From positions 1-64,000 of the forward strand of contig JADBXP010000004.1 in NCBI GenBank assembly GCA_020403455.1: 64,000 nt of DNA, in the 5' to 3' direction. Position 1 is the first letter of the stretch; every line of letters starts with the position of its first letter. Source of the DNA: Chitinophagaceae bacterium (GTDB lineage: Bacteria > Bacteroidota > Bacteroidia > Chitinophagales > Chitinophagaceae). Of this stretch, positions 35,626 through 45,378 are shown piece after piece. Made by a program: the position numbers and the translations under genes. Below the pieces are notes generated by a model that was not told where the DNA came from, searched no databases, and saw only the letters and a program-made list of their open reading frames with translations.

Positions 35626-37614
35626 TCAGCGCCGTTGAAATTCAGGAGAACCGATGATAATTCCGGCAACCTGTTGTAAAGTATTTTGTTGCACCGGCAT
35701 TCCGGTAGAAGTGCGATTTTCTGCCATTGCTTCCTGTTGCCGTCTTCTTCTGCGCTCGGGCATTTCCTTCATTTCATTCGAAGCTTTGGCCATGCTATCT
35801 TCCATTGCAGGTGCCGGGTTATTCATGTCGGAGGCCTGCTTGATTTTTTCTTCCAACTGCTGCTCTTTGAGCAGAGCAGTGAGGCGGCGGATATTTTCTT
35901 CCTGGTTTCTTTCAGGCAGCAAGAGCTGACTATACACACGCAATGCATCTTCCGCACTCTCCGGTTCATGGTTGTCATTCAAAGCCAGCCAATTCATTTT
36001 TGCCCCCGGAATTCTTCCCGCAGCAAATGCGATTCCAAAATTCATGCGGTTCAACAATGAACCTGTATTGATCCAGAAATTGGCCCTGTCGGGATATCCT
36101 GTGGGAGCTGCATAACTGTAGAGTCGCTGCCCCATGCGGGTAATCCAGTTACTGATCTGCAAAGGTTGCTGTACATCTGCCTGAGAGGCACGGATGGCAC
36201 TGATGGCAAGTTCGAAGGGAGATTTTACTTTTTCCCTGAGAGCAGTTGCTTCCCAAAAAGCAGGGTGATTCACCATAGTGATGAGCACAGAGCGAATATT
36301 GCCCTTGGTTTTTTGGAAAGTAGTGGCCATGGCCTGCACCAGATTCAGGGAGGGAGAATCACAGACAAAGCGAATCGCAATTTTTTTACAAATAAAGGTT
36401 GCAGTGGAAGGATGTTCTGCCAGGTGCTGTAAAACTTCCACCCCTTCCCGGTAGCCGGCTTTGCCGTCGAACGCTTTTCCTAATATTGTTTTCTCCCCCT
36501 CATCGTGTCTGTTGGCACGAAATAAAAAGTCACCCACTTCTACATTGTCTTTTTCAGCCAACGCAGCAGCACGTCCTGCCATTTCCCTTACCTGGTTCAT
36601 GGGATTATCTGAGTTCAGCGGTCGGATGGTCCATCCTGTCAACGCACGTGCTACCTGGGTTACATCTTCCTGCGTATATCCGCCATCAACACCGAGGGTA
36701 TGCAATTCCATTACCTCGCGGGCATAGTTTTCATTCAAGCCCTGCATGCGTGCACGATTGGCCAACTGCTGCATGGCTGCCTGATTGGGATTACTGGTGT
36801 CTTGTAATTTTTTTTCCAACTGCCTCCGCAATCGTTGCGCAGCTGCAGATTGTTCCCTGCGCCTGGAGAATTCGTTGTTGTTGCTCACACTACTAACATT
36901 ATCTAGGTATTCGAGCATGGCGGGATGACGCGCGGTGGACAACAAAAGCTCTGTAAAATTTCCAACCACATTGGGTCGGATGGCATCGCGTTCATAGGTA
37001 AGGACATAACGCTGACTGGCACCCTTGGTGAGTGACACATTGAAATGATTGAACCAAAAGTCGGTCATCACTTCGTGCAGTTGATTCGATCCATAGGCGG
37101 CACGTACAATTTTCTGGTTCAGCAACTGGCGATTGAGATCCTGCTGATTTTCCAGTCCCTGCTCCTTCATCAATCGCTGTAACTGCTGTCGGTATTCAGG
37201 TTTCCCCAACTGGGCCACTGAATCTGCAGTGATGAGTTTGTTTTTCACTGCCAACCGTATGGCCTGTCCTGCATTTACATATTTAGCAACGATGGCTTCA
37301 TTGCTCATGGTAAGGGCAGGATAATTGTCGGTGGGTAACCGACGGGCTACTTCTTCATCAGGTAGTGTGCCATCGAGCTGTTCAATGAACCATTTGTTCA
37401 ATCCCTGGTCAACGACTGCCTTTACCTGATGTGGGGTGGCACCAAGGGTGAAGCGACTGAGCAAGTGTGCCGCTGCCTGTTCGTGTGAAAGTCCGGCTTT
37501 GCGGTAGGGCATCTTAACAGATTCGCGGCTGCCGGAATTCCCGGAATCGGTGAATCCGTAGATCACCAGGGGAACCAGCGCCGTCAGCAAAGCTTTTTTC
37601 GGAACAAAGCGCAT
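35626..37614 (-). CDS. DUF1800 domain-containing exported protein
   Basis: About 662 aa from the ATG at 37614. The track ORF begins 57 nt earlier without a good signal, whereas MRFVPKKALLTALVPLVIYG is a plausible signal sequence. DUF1800 phrases include HLLSRFTLGATP near the N-terminus, MTDFWFNHFNV and LQHLAEHPSTATFICKKIAI. A Gln/Glu/Arg-rich, Met-rich insertion (about EMPERRRRRQQEAMAEN) near the C-terminus is unusual. It is the first gene of the DUF1800-DUF1501 operon. Biochemical role unknown. Confidence 0.88.
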   Translation of the reverse strand: MRFVPKKALLTALVPLVIYGFTDSGNSGSRESVKMPYRKAGLSHEQAAAHLLSRFTLGATPHQVKAVVDQGLNKWFIEQLDGTLPDEEVARRLPTDNYPALTMSNEAIVAKYVNAGQAIRLAVKNKLITADSVAQLGKPEYRQQLQRLMKEQGLENQQDLNRQLLNQKIVRAAYGSNQLHEVMTDFWFNHFNVSLTKGASQRYVLTYERDAIRPNVVGNFTELLLSTARHPAMLEYLDNVSSVSNNNEFSRRREQSAAAQRLRRQLEKKLQDTSNPNQAAMQQLANRARMQGLNENYAREVMELHTLGVDGGYTQEDVTQVARALTGWTIRPLNSDNPMNQVREMAGRAAALAEKDNVEVGDFLFRANRHDEGEKTILGKAFDGKAGYREGVEVLQHLAEHPSTATFICKKIAIRFVCDSPSLNLVQAMATTFQKTKGNIRSVLITMVNHPAFWEATALREKVKSPFELAISAIRASQADVQQPLQISNWITRMGQRLYSYAAPTGYPDRANFWINTGSLLNRMNFGIAFAAGRIPGAKMNWLALNDNHEPESAEDALRVYSQLLLPERNQEENIRRLTALLKEQQLEEKIKQASDMNNPAPAMEDSMAKASNEMKEMPERRRRRQQEAMAENRTSTGMPVQQNTLQQVAGIIIGSPEFQRR

Positions 37615-37719
37615 AGAACTTGTTTTATCAATAGACCTCCACAATGAATGAACGTTTAATAACGATTGCATTCAAAACTGTTAAAGCCGGTAGCAAATCT
37701 TGCTCCCACCATTGTTCCT

Positions 37720-39765
37720 CTATTTTTTGGTAGCCACCCGGTAGAGAATCCATCCCATTAGGGCAAAAAATACAGTGCCGAGTAAGAAATAGCCTCCCTC
37801 ACCAATCGATGACATGATTTTGTGTTCTGTATTCACGGCACCCAGCAATTTTTCACCACTGGCGGAGCCGGCCAAAAAGGCAATCAACACCCCGGCTACT
37901 GCACCTCCGGCAACCAGTCCTGTTGCAAACAAATTACCCCGGCCCAGTTCTTCTTCCTCCGGATTTACTTCTTGCTGGTCTTTTTTCTGGCGGCTTTCTA
38001 CCAATCCACGAATCGCGCCACCGATGAAGATCGGTAATGTGGTAGCCAGGGGAAGGTAAACGCCAATAGCAAAGCTGAGGGCCTTGATGCCACAGAGTTC
38101 CATGGTCACTGCGAGGAATACGCCTACTACCACATATTGCCAATCGAGGTTTTGTGAAAGTATCCCTTTGATCAGTGTTGCCATCAGTGTGGCTTGTGGG
38201 GCAGGAAATTTTTCTGTGCCGATGGCATGTTGGATGCCTTGTTCCACCATTTCAGAAGAGGGCTTATCCAGAAATTTCACGGTGATGCCGATAACAATGG
38301 AAGAAACAATAGCACCCACGAACAATGCTATCTGTTGATTTCTGGGTGTCGCACCCACGATGAATCCACTTTTCAAATCCTGTGAGGTGGCGCCTGCATT
38401 GGCAGCAGCAATACAGATCATACCGCCGACAACCAACACCAGTGGCTCAAATGCTTGCCCCGTCCAACCCACTGCTAAGAAAATCAGACTGGTTCCCATC
38501 ACAGTGGCGATGGTCATGCCGCTGATCGGACTATTAGAAGATCCGATCAATCCTACAATGCGGCTGGCAACTGTAACGAATAAGGCGCCGAATAAAAGTA
38601 CAAGCACGCCCACGAGTAATTTTTGTACAAGACTGTCCCCGGGTATTTGTGGCAACAAGGTGATGAGTGCTACCAGTCCGAGACTTCCGAAGCCCACTAT
38701 TTTTAAACTCAGGTCTTTTTCTGTTCTCAATACTGAAGCGGCAGAGGTTTCGCCTTCTGCTTTGAGCGATGCCATACTTCCTTTAACGGATTGGATGATG
38801 GTGGGGATGGTTTTGATCAGGGTAATGATACCTCCTGCTGCCACAGCACCGGCACCTATCTGACGAACATATGCATAGTAGATCGCACTGGAATAATCTC
38901 CAAAAGTCTTCGTAACAGGGTCCCATCCGCCCTTGCCACCGGCACGGGCGACATCCGCCAGATAACCCAGTTTTACCAACTGTGTAGCGATGACTTCTCC
39001 CGGCACGAGAGTACTCAGCAAGGGAATCAATACGAGCCAACTCAACACACTACCTGCTACCAGTACTCCGGCAATGCGCCAGCCGATGATATAACCCACA
39101 CCGAGGTATTCGGGTGTGATCTCTCCGGAGATTTTGGCTGAAGGAAAAAATTTATTGATTTGTCGAGTAGCGTAATAAGGTGTTTCTGCAATCACGTGCA
39201 GTACTTTTTGCAGCAGTGCATAGAGGAAGGCCACGCCCAGTCCCCAGAAAGCCGTTCTGGCAAAATCCCCGCCCTTCTCTCCGGCTTTCAGTACGTCGCC
39301 ACAGGCAGTACCTTCCGGATAAGGCAGGGTTTCGTGCTCATTAACGATAAGGGCTTTGCGCAGGGGAACCATTAACAAGGTACCCAACAATCCACCGACA
39401 ATGGCGAGGATAAGAATGGTGAGGTAATTAAAATATTCCGCACTGGTGGGCGATGACAAAAACAGGAAGCCGGGCAGGGTGAAAGCAACACCGGCAGCGA
39501 TGCTTTCTCCGGCTGAACCGGTGGTTTGAATAATATTGTTCTCGAGGATAGTAGTCTTCAGCAATTTTCTTCCCAGTGTGATAGCAATAACTGCAATAGG
39601 AATGGAAGCTGATACGGTCAATCCGGCTTTCAATGCCAGGTAAACAGTGGAAGCACCAAAGATGACGCCGAATAAACTACCTACTAAGATTGACTTAACG
39701 GTCAGTTCTTTCATGTTCGATTCAGGAGCCACATAGGGGCGGAAGGATTTTTTTGTAGCAGACAT
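37720..39765 (-). CDS. OPT-family oligopeptide transporter
   Basis: About 681 aa from the ATG at 39765. The ORF track extends 51 codons further into the region of the divergent POT gene. The protein has some 14-16 TM helices. The opening VGSLFGVIFGASTVYLALKA and NIIQTTGSAGESIAAGV are typical of the bacterial OPT group, which takes up small peptides or metal-peptide complexes with protons. It diverges from the POT peptide transporter gene across a 91-bp intergenic region, suggesting shared control of peptide uptake. Confidence 0.9.
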   Translation of the reverse strand: MSATKKSFRPYVAPESNMKELTVKSILVGSLFGVIFGASTVYLALKAGLTVSASIPIAVIAITLGRKLLKTTILENNIIQTTGSAGESIAAGVAFTLPGFLFLSSPTSAEYFNYLTILILAIVGGLLGTLLMVPLRKALIVNEHETLPYPEGTACGDVLKAGEKGGDFARTAFWGLGVAFLYALLQKVLHVIAETPYYATRQINKFFPSAKISGEITPEYLGVGYIIGWRIAGVLVAGSVLSWLVLIPLLSTLVPGEVIATQLVKLGYLADVARAGGKGGWDPVTKTFGDYSSAIYYAYVRQIGAGAVAAGGIITLIKTIPTIIQSVKGSMASLKAEGETSAASVLRTEKDLSLKIVGFGSLGLVALITLLPQIPGDSLVQKLLVGVLVLLFGALFVTVASRIVGLIGSSNSPISGMTIATVMGTSLIFLAVGWTGQAFEPLVLVVGGMICIAAANAGATSQDLKSGFIVGATPRNQQIALFVGAIVSSIVIGITVKFLDKPSSEMVEQGIQHAIGTEKFPAPQATLMATLIKGILSQNLDWQYVVVGVFLAVTMELCGIKALSFAIGVYLPLATTLPIFIGGAIRGLVESRQKKDQQEVNPEEEELGRGNLFATGLVAGGAVAGVLIAFLAGSASGEKLLGAVNTEHKIMSSIGEGGYFLLGTVFFALMGWILYRVATKK

Positions 39766-39856
39766 GGCAAGTATTTTTATGGTAGGGAAAACTGCAGCGG
39801 ATAAATTCAGTTTCCGCTGTATCTTTCCAATATCTTTAAGTCCCAAAATACGACAT

Positions 39857-41323
39857 ATGAGTGAATTGCAGCAAGAAGTGAAGAAAACGGGTATGCCGCC
39901 GGCGGTTCCATACATCATTGGTAATGAGGCAGCAGAACGTTTCAGCTTTTATGGCATCCGTGCTATCATGACCACTTTTCTGGTAACACAGTTTTACAAT
40001 CCTACCGCAGACCCGGCCTTACAGACTGTGGCAGAAGCAAAATCGAATGAGTTAACACACATTTTTGTATCTGTGGCTTATTTCATGCCGATGGTGGGAG
40101 GAATTCTGGCTGATTGGTTTTTTGGTAAGTACAAGGTAATACTCTACGTTTCTATATTGTATGCTTGCGGCAATCTGATGCTGGCGATGAACACCAATAA
40201 TCTGACTTTGTTCTCCTGGGGACTGGTCATCATTGCCGTTGCTGCCGGAGGCATTAAGTCCTGCGTTTCTGCCAACGTAGGTGACCAGTTTGACAAATCG
40301 AATGAGCACTTGTTGAGTAAGATGTATGGCTGGTTTTATTTTACCATCAATTCGGGTTCTATTGTATCAACCGCCCTGATTCCGCTGGTCTATAAACATT
40401 GGGGGCCCAAGCTGGCTTTTGGAATTCCCGGTATTTTGATGGTGCTGGCAACTTTTATTTTCTGGCTGGGCAGAAAAAAGTATGTGCGGGTTCCGCCCTC
40501 CGGATATAAGCGGGAGAATTTCATGTCCATTACCTGGGCAGCACTGGTAGAGAGTTACAGAAGTCTTTTCCGATCGAAGGCAGCCAATGCGAATGAAGGG
40601 AGTTTTTGGGTTCGTATCCAAAACAGGCATCATTTTTCAGAGCAGGCAATAGAAGGTGTTCAGGCGGTTTACCGCATTTTAATGGTCTTTGCCTTTACGC
40701 CGGTTTTCTGGGCTTTGTGGGACCAAAACCTGGCGGAGTGGGTTTTACAATCCGCCAAGCTGGACCGCCATATTTTTGGCATTGAGCTACTGACAGAACA
40801 GGTACAAATCTTCAATCCAATCTTTTTGCTGAGCCTGATTCCGGTTTTCACTTACTGGATATTTCCGGCCATGGAGAAGGCAGGGTTCACCATTACTCCA
40901 CTCAAGAAAATAGGTGCCGGTTTGTTTTTAACAGCCGCATCCTTTGTGATCATTGCCCTTATACAGCAAGAAATTGACCTCGGTAATAAGCCATCCGTAT
41001 GGTGGCAGATCCTGGCATACCTCCTGCTAGCTGCAGCGGAAGTGTTGGTGTCGATTACCTGTCTGGAATATGCCTATACCCATTCGCCCAAGTCGATGAA
41101 AAGTACCATGAGTGCCCTCTATTTGCTGGGTATTTCATTGGGGAACATCTTCGTTAGTTTGGTCAACAACAGCATTGCCAATGGCGGATTTTTCGCTCAA
41201 TACACGGGGGCAAGTTATTTCTGGTTGTTCACGGGTATCATGGTAGTGAATGCAGTATTGTTCCTGCTGGTTGCACGTCACCTTCCGGAAAAAAGATACG
41301 TGGGAGTGGAAGAAACTGCATAA
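39857..41323 (+). CDS. POT/PTR2-family proton-dependent peptide transporter
   Basis: A 488-aa MFS transporter from the ATG at 39857. The track start lies within the divergent OPT promoter region. The N-terminal helix carries NEAAERFSFYGIRAI, the ExxER motif for proton coupling in POT transporters. GGIKSCVSANVGDQF and KMYGWFYFTINSGS are the PTR2 signatures. It imports di- and tripeptides. Its position next to an OPT transporter, and the hydrolase run at 3.7-13.8 kb, fit a peptide-consuming lifestyle. It is followed 52 bp later by purD. Confidence 0.92.
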   Translation: MSELQQEVKKTGMPPAVPYIIGNEAAERFSFYGIRAIMTTFLVTQFYNPTADPALQTVAEAKSNELTHIFVSVAYFMPMVGGILADWFFGKYKVILYVSILYACGNLMLAMNTNNLTLFSWGLVIIAVAAGGIKSCVSANVGDQFDKSNEHLLSKMYGWFYFTINSGSIVSTALIPLVYKHWGPKLAFGIPGILMVLATFIFWLGRKKYVRVPPSGYKRENFMSITWAALVESYRSLFRSKAANANEGSFWVRIQNRHHFSEQAIEGVQAVYRILMVFAFTPVFWALWDQNLAEWVLQSAKLDRHIFGIELLTEQVQIFNPIFLLSLIPVFTYWIFPAMEKAGFTITPLKKIGAGLFLTAASFVIIALIQQEIDLGNKPSVWWQILAYLLLAAAEVLVSITCLEYAYTHSPKSMKSTMSALYLLGISLGNIFVSLVNNSIANGGFFAQYTGASYFWLFTGIMVVNAVLFLLVARHLPEKRYVGVEETA

Positions 41324-41375
41324 ACAGGGCTTCAATCCATCATCCCTTATTACCTTCGCCGCAAATAGATTTGGA

Positions 41376-42668
41376 ATGAATATTTTGTTACTAGGATCCG
41401 GTGGACGAGAGCATGCGTTGGCCTGGAAAATAGCTGCCAGTCCGCACTGCAGCGGTTTATGGATAGCACCCGGTAATCCAGGTACGGCCCAACTGGGCAC
41501 CAATTTACCGCTGGGGGTGAATGATTTTCCTGCCCTCAGGCAGGCATGCATCGAACAGCAGATAGACATGGTAGTGGTAGGACCGGAAGATCCGCTGGTG
41601 AATGGCATCTATGATTTTTTCAAGGCGGATGAAGCTACCAGCCATATCATTGTAGTTGGTCCTTCCCGCGCAGCGGCCCAATTGGAAGGAAGTAAATTCT
41701 TCAGCAAGCAATTCATGCATCGCCACGGCATTCCTACCGCCTCTTATGCCAGCTTTACTGCCGAAAATTATGAGGAAGGAAGGAAATATATCAGCAATCA
41801 CCCGCTACCCGTGGTCATCAAGGCCGACGGACTCGCAGCCGGGAAGGGTGTGGTCGTGGCTGCCACCCACGAGGAAGCGCTCAGGGCTTATGAGCAGATG
41901 ATCAAGGAAGAACAGTTCGGAGCTGCGGGAAACACGGTAGTGGTAGAGTCCTTTTTAACGGGTATTGAAGTCAGTGTTTTTGTCCTCACCGACGGGGAAA
42001 GTTATCAGATCATCGGGCATGCCAAGGATTATAAGCGGGTGGGGGAAGGAGATACCGGTCCCAACACCGGTGGTATGGGCTGTATCAGTCCGGTACCCTT
42101 TGTAGATGATGCCTTCATGCAAAAGGTTACTGAACGCATCATTGAGCCCACCATCGCGGGTATCAGGGCGGAAGAGTTGGTGTACAAGGGTTTTATCTTT
42201 TTCGGATTGATGAATGTGGGGGGAGAACCCTGGGTGATAGAATACAACTGTCGCATGGGTGACCCGGAAACAGAGATTGTGATGCCCCTGCTGCAGACCG
42301 ATCTGGTGGCATTGCTCGCAGCGATGGACAATGGTACGTTGGGAGATGCCAATATCTCCTTTTATGATAAGAAGGGTGCTACCATTGTGGCGGTAAGTGA
42401 GGGTTATCCCGGTAACTATCCAAAAAATCGGGTGATCACCGGACTAGATACCATTGCAGCGGGTGGAGATACCCTGGTATTTCAGGCAGGAACAACCAAC
42501 AAAGGAGAAGCAATAGTCACCTCCGGTGGAAGAGTGTTGGCAGTGACTGCTTTTGGTGATACACTGACATCGGCTGTACAACATGCCAGAACAACCTTAG
42601 ATCGGATACATTTCGAGGGCATGTACTTCCGCAGCGATATCGGGTATGAATTTCCCGATCAGAAATGA
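41376..42668 (+). CDS. purD: Phosphoribosylamine-glycine ligase
   Basis: A 430-aa ATP-grasp enzyme of purine synthesis joining glycine to phosphoribosylamine. The start at 41376 ([19 protein letters not shown]) is the conserved N-terminus. The track ORF's 42 extra residues overlap the POT gene in another frame. ATP-grasp hallmarks are [14 protein letters not shown] and [13 protein letters not shown], and [18 protein letters not shown] is the metal-binding segment. A TACCTTCG sequence lies about 18-25 bp upstream and resembles a Bacteroidota -7 element. Confidence 0.97.
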   Translation: MNILLLGSGGREHALAWKIAASPHCSGLWIAPGNPGTAQLGTNLPLGVNDFPALRQACIEQQIDMVVVGPEDPLVNGIYDFFKADEATSHIIVVGPSRAAAQLEGSKFFSKQFMHRHGIPTASYASFTAENYEEGRKYISNHPLPVVIKADGLAAGKGVVVAATHEEALRAYEQMIKEEQFGAAGNTVVVESFLTGIEVSVFVLTDGESYQIIGHAKDYKRVGEGDTGPNTGGMGCISPVPFVDDAFMQKVTERIIEPTIAGIRAEELVYKGFIFFGLMNVGGEPWVIEYNCRMGDPETEIVMPLLQTDLVALLAAMDNGTLGDANISFYDKKGATIVAVSEGYPGNYPKNRVITGLDTIAAGGDTLVFQAGTTNKGEAIVTSGGRVLAVTAFGDTLTSAVQHARTTLDRIHFEGMYFRSDIGYEFPDQK

Positions 42669-42703
42669 ATTGCCTGAAAGCCCTGAAAAATAAGGTGTTC
42701 CAC

Positions 42704-42734
42704 TTTGTGATTCCGTTATTTTCAATCACCTTTG
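42704..42734 (+). promoter_or_regulatory. Bacteroidota-type promoter upstream of mreB
   Basis: TTTG (42704-42707), a 19-bp spacer and CACCTTTG (42727-42734) match the Bacteroidota sigma consensus TTTG-N19-TAnnTTTG except at the first base of the -7 box. The mreB start follows 39 bp later. It would drive the shape operon. Confidence 0.5.
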
Positions 42735-42773
42735 TATTGATTCTACAATAGAACAGAGAATACTAAAAAGAAC

Positions 42774-43799
42774 ATGTCGATTTTTAATTTTTTTACACAG
42801 GAAATAGCTATGGACCTGGGTACTGCCAATACCCTGATCATACACAACGATGAAGTAGTGGTGAATGAGCCTTCTATCATTGCCCTTAACCGCAACAACA
42901 TGAAAGAGGTATTGGCGGTAGGAAGGAAGGCATTGTTGATGCATGAAAAGACACACGAAAGCATAAGAACTGTTCGACCGTTGAAAGATGGTGTTATTGC
43001 CGACTTCAATGCTGCCGAGTTGATGATTCGTGAGTTGATCAAAATGATCTATCCCAAGAAACCCTTGTTTCCTCCTGCCTGGAGAATGGTCATCTGTATT
43101 CCATCTTCCATCACCGAGGTAGAAAAAAGAGCAGTGCGCGATAGTGCAGAGCAAGCAGGTGCCAAAGAAGTGTACATGATCCATGAACCAATGGCTGCTG
43201 CGCTGGGTATTGGAATAGATGTGGAAGAGCCTGTAGGAAATATGATCATTGATATTGGTGGTGGTACTACCGGTATCACTGTTATTGCACTCGCAGGTAT
43301 TGTATGTGATCAAAGTATCAGAATTGCAGGTGATGAATTCACGGCAGATATCATGGAAGCATTGCGCCGCTACCACAGTCTGCTGATCGGTGAACGTACT
43401 GCCGAGCAAATTAAAATCAATGTAGGTGCTGCGATGAAAGACCTCGACAATCCACCGGATGATATTCCTGTGAATGGAAGAGACCTGGTAACAGGCATTC
43501 CCAAACAAATCATGGTCAGCTACCAGGAAATTGCAGAAGCACTCGATAAAAGTATTTTCAAAATTGAGGAGGCGATTCTCAAAGCACTGGAAACTACACC
43601 CCCGGAACTGGCATCTGATATTTACAGAAGAGGACTTTATCTCACTGGCGGTGGTGCGCTGCTGCGCGGACTGGACAAGCGACTGAGTGCAAAAATCAAA
43701 TTACCGGTACATGTGGCAGATGATCCGCTGAAGAGCGTGGTGCGCGGAACAGGATTGGCTTTGAAAAATTATCAGCGCTTCCCATTCATCATGCGCTAA
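42774..43799 (+). CDS. mreB: Rod shape-determining protein MreB
   Basis: A 341-aa actin-like ATPase that organises lateral cell-wall synthesis. Actin-fold phosphate motifs are visible: DLGTANTLI (phosphate 1), DIGGGTTGITVIAL (phosphate 2) and LTGGGALLRGLD (adenosine). Length is standard. It heads the mreB-mreC-mreD-mrdA-rodA cluster, with a 99-bp gap before mreC, and works with these products on the inner membrane. Confidence 0.97.
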   Translation: MSIFNFFTQEIAMDLGTANTLIIHNDEVVVNEPSIIALNRNNMKEVLAVGRKALLMHEKTHESIRTVRPLKDGVIADFNAAELMIRELIKMIYPKKPLFPPAWRMVICIPSSITEVEKRAVRDSAEQAGAKEVYMIHEPMAAALGIGIDVEEPVGNMIIDIGGGTTGITVIALAGIVCDQSIRIAGDEFTADIMEALRRYHSLLIGERTAEQIKINVGAAMKDLDNPPDDIPVNGRDLVTGIPKQIMVSYQEIAEALDKSIFKIEEAILKALETTPPELASDIYRRGLYLTGGGALLRGLDKRLSAKIKLPVHVADDPLKSVVRGTGLALKNYQRFPFIMR

Positions 43800-43898
43800 T
43801 GCAAGACTCGCCATGCATTCATGCATCCAAAACTGATTTTACCGGTCATTTCATTCACCATTTCTTTTTCTACATAGTATCTTAATTGGTAAAGGGCC

Positions 43899-44750
43899 TT
43901 GAGAAATATTTTTCTGTTCATACAACGTTACTTTACCTTCATCAGCTTTCTGGTGTTGCAGATAATCTGCATCATTTTATTGAGCAGGAGCAGTGAGAGC
44001 CACAATAGCTTCTTCTCCACAGCTGCTAATGAGGTTACCGGAAGGATTAATCGGCAGTACAGTGGCGTTACCCAATATTTCGCACTCAGAGAAACCAACA
44101 GACTGCTGGCAGAAGAAAATGCACAACTGCGCAACTTGCTAAAAGATAACTTCATCGATACGGTTGCGAAGTCCATCAATGTGACTGATAGCACGACAAG
44201 AGATTCCTCCGGAAGAACGAGGAAGTTTCGCTTTTTGCCGGCACATGTTATCGGCAACACTGTGACACTTCAAAATAATTATCTAACAATCGAAAGAGGC
44301 ACCCTGCAAGGCGTGAAAAAAGGCATGGCTGTTACTTCCCCGCAAGGAATTGTGGGTGTTGTGGTGGATGCAGGACCCAATATCAGTCGAATCATGAGTT
44401 TGTTGCACCGCAAGAGCAAGGTAAGTGCCATGCTGAAAAAAGATGGGGTGGCAGGAAGTCTGGAATGGGATGGGGCTGATCCGAGTTACCTCCTTCTCAC
44501 AGATATACCTAAGAGTTCGGTAATTAAAACCGGCGATACTGTTCTTACCAGTACTTATTCCTCTAATTTCCCTTCCAGGTTACCGATTGGTACGGTAAGT
44601 AAGATCAATTCAGACACTGAAAGTAATTTCTATACCCTACGCATCAAAACTGCCGTGAATTTCTTCAGTATCCAATATGTTTATCTGATTGACAATGCTT
44701 TTTACCAGGAACAATTCAACCTGGAACAATCAACCCCCAACAAACAATGA
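43899..44750 (+). CDS. mreC: Rod shape-determining protein MreC (TTG start)
   Basis: A 283-aa bitopic protein with an N-terminal TM helix (FISFLVLQIICIILL), a coiled coil, and the periplasmic beta-barrel MreC domain (VTSPQGIVGVVVDAG). The reading frame starts with TTG at 43899. An in-frame TAA 9 bp upstream excludes an earlier start, and RNIFLFIQRYF is the conserved N-terminus, so the rare start codon seems real. Its stop overlaps the mreD start by 4 bp (ATGA). Confidence 0.93.
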   Translation: MRNIFLFIQRYFTFISFLVLQIICIILLSRSSESHNSFFSTAANEVTGRINRQYSGVTQYFALRETNRLLAEENAQLRNLLKDNFIDTVAKSINVTDSTTRDSSGRTRKFRFLPAHVIGNTVTLQNNYLTIERGTLQGVKKGMAVTSPQGIVGVVVDAGPNISRIMSLLHRKSKVSAMLKKDGVAGSLEWDGADPSYLLLTDIPKSSVIKTGDTVLTSTYSSNFPSRLPIGTVSKINSDTESNFYTLRIKTAVNFFSIQYVYLIDNAFYQEQFNLEQSTPNKQ

Positions 44751-45277
44751 ACCCGGTCATCAAACATATTTTCCGGTTTATCTTATTCATCCTCATTCAG
44801 GTATTTGTTTTGAATACCATTCCCCCGCTGCACCAGTTCATTGTTCCTTACCTCTATTTCCTCTTTATTTTATGGCTACCCATCGGCATCAACAGGGTGG
44901 CTTTGCTGCTAGTGGCGTTCCTGTTCGGTCTCTCGCTGGATTATTTTACAGGAACACCCGGACTGCATGCGTCACCCTGCGTGCTGATCGCCTACCTCAG
45001 GCCCTTCCTACTGCAATTGCTGCTGGCACAGGAAACGGCTGAAGCCGGATACAAGGAGCCGGGCCATGCAACCATGGGCTGGGTACCCTATATTACCTAT
45101 GCCGGTATTCTTTCCCTGATTCACCATATCTGCCTCGTATTGATCGAATGGCTACAATTCGGAGACTTCTTTTATTTCATAGGAAAAGTAACGGGTACCA
45201 CAGCAATCAGTCTGCTAATGATTCTGATAGCCGAGTTACTCATTCCCAGGAAAGAAGCCTCCCGTGCCGGAAAATAA
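44747..45277 (+). CDS. mreD: Rod shape-determining protein MreD
   Basis: A 176-aa polytopic membrane protein with about five TM helices, starting within the end of mreC (4-bp overlap). Sequence conservation in MreD is low, so the call rests mainly on topology, the GLSLDYFTGTPGLHAS segment and its fixed place between mreC and mrdA. It is a component of the elongasome. Confidence 0.85.
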   Translation: MNPVIKHIFRFILFILIQVFVLNTIPPLHQFIVPYLYFLFILWLPIGINRVALLLVAFLFGLSLDYFTGTPGLHASPCVLIAYLRPFLLQLLLAQETAEAGYKEPGHATMGWVPYITYAGILSLIHHICLVLIEWLQFGDFFYFIGKVTGTTAISLLMILIAELLIPRKEASRAGK

Positions 45278-45378
45278 AAAAGAGGCGAAGGAAAAATATT
45301 TCACCGAACTGACAAAAGATGTGCTGCATTTCATCAAATTTGCATCACAAGGATTACAGTTTACACCAATGAGGCGAC

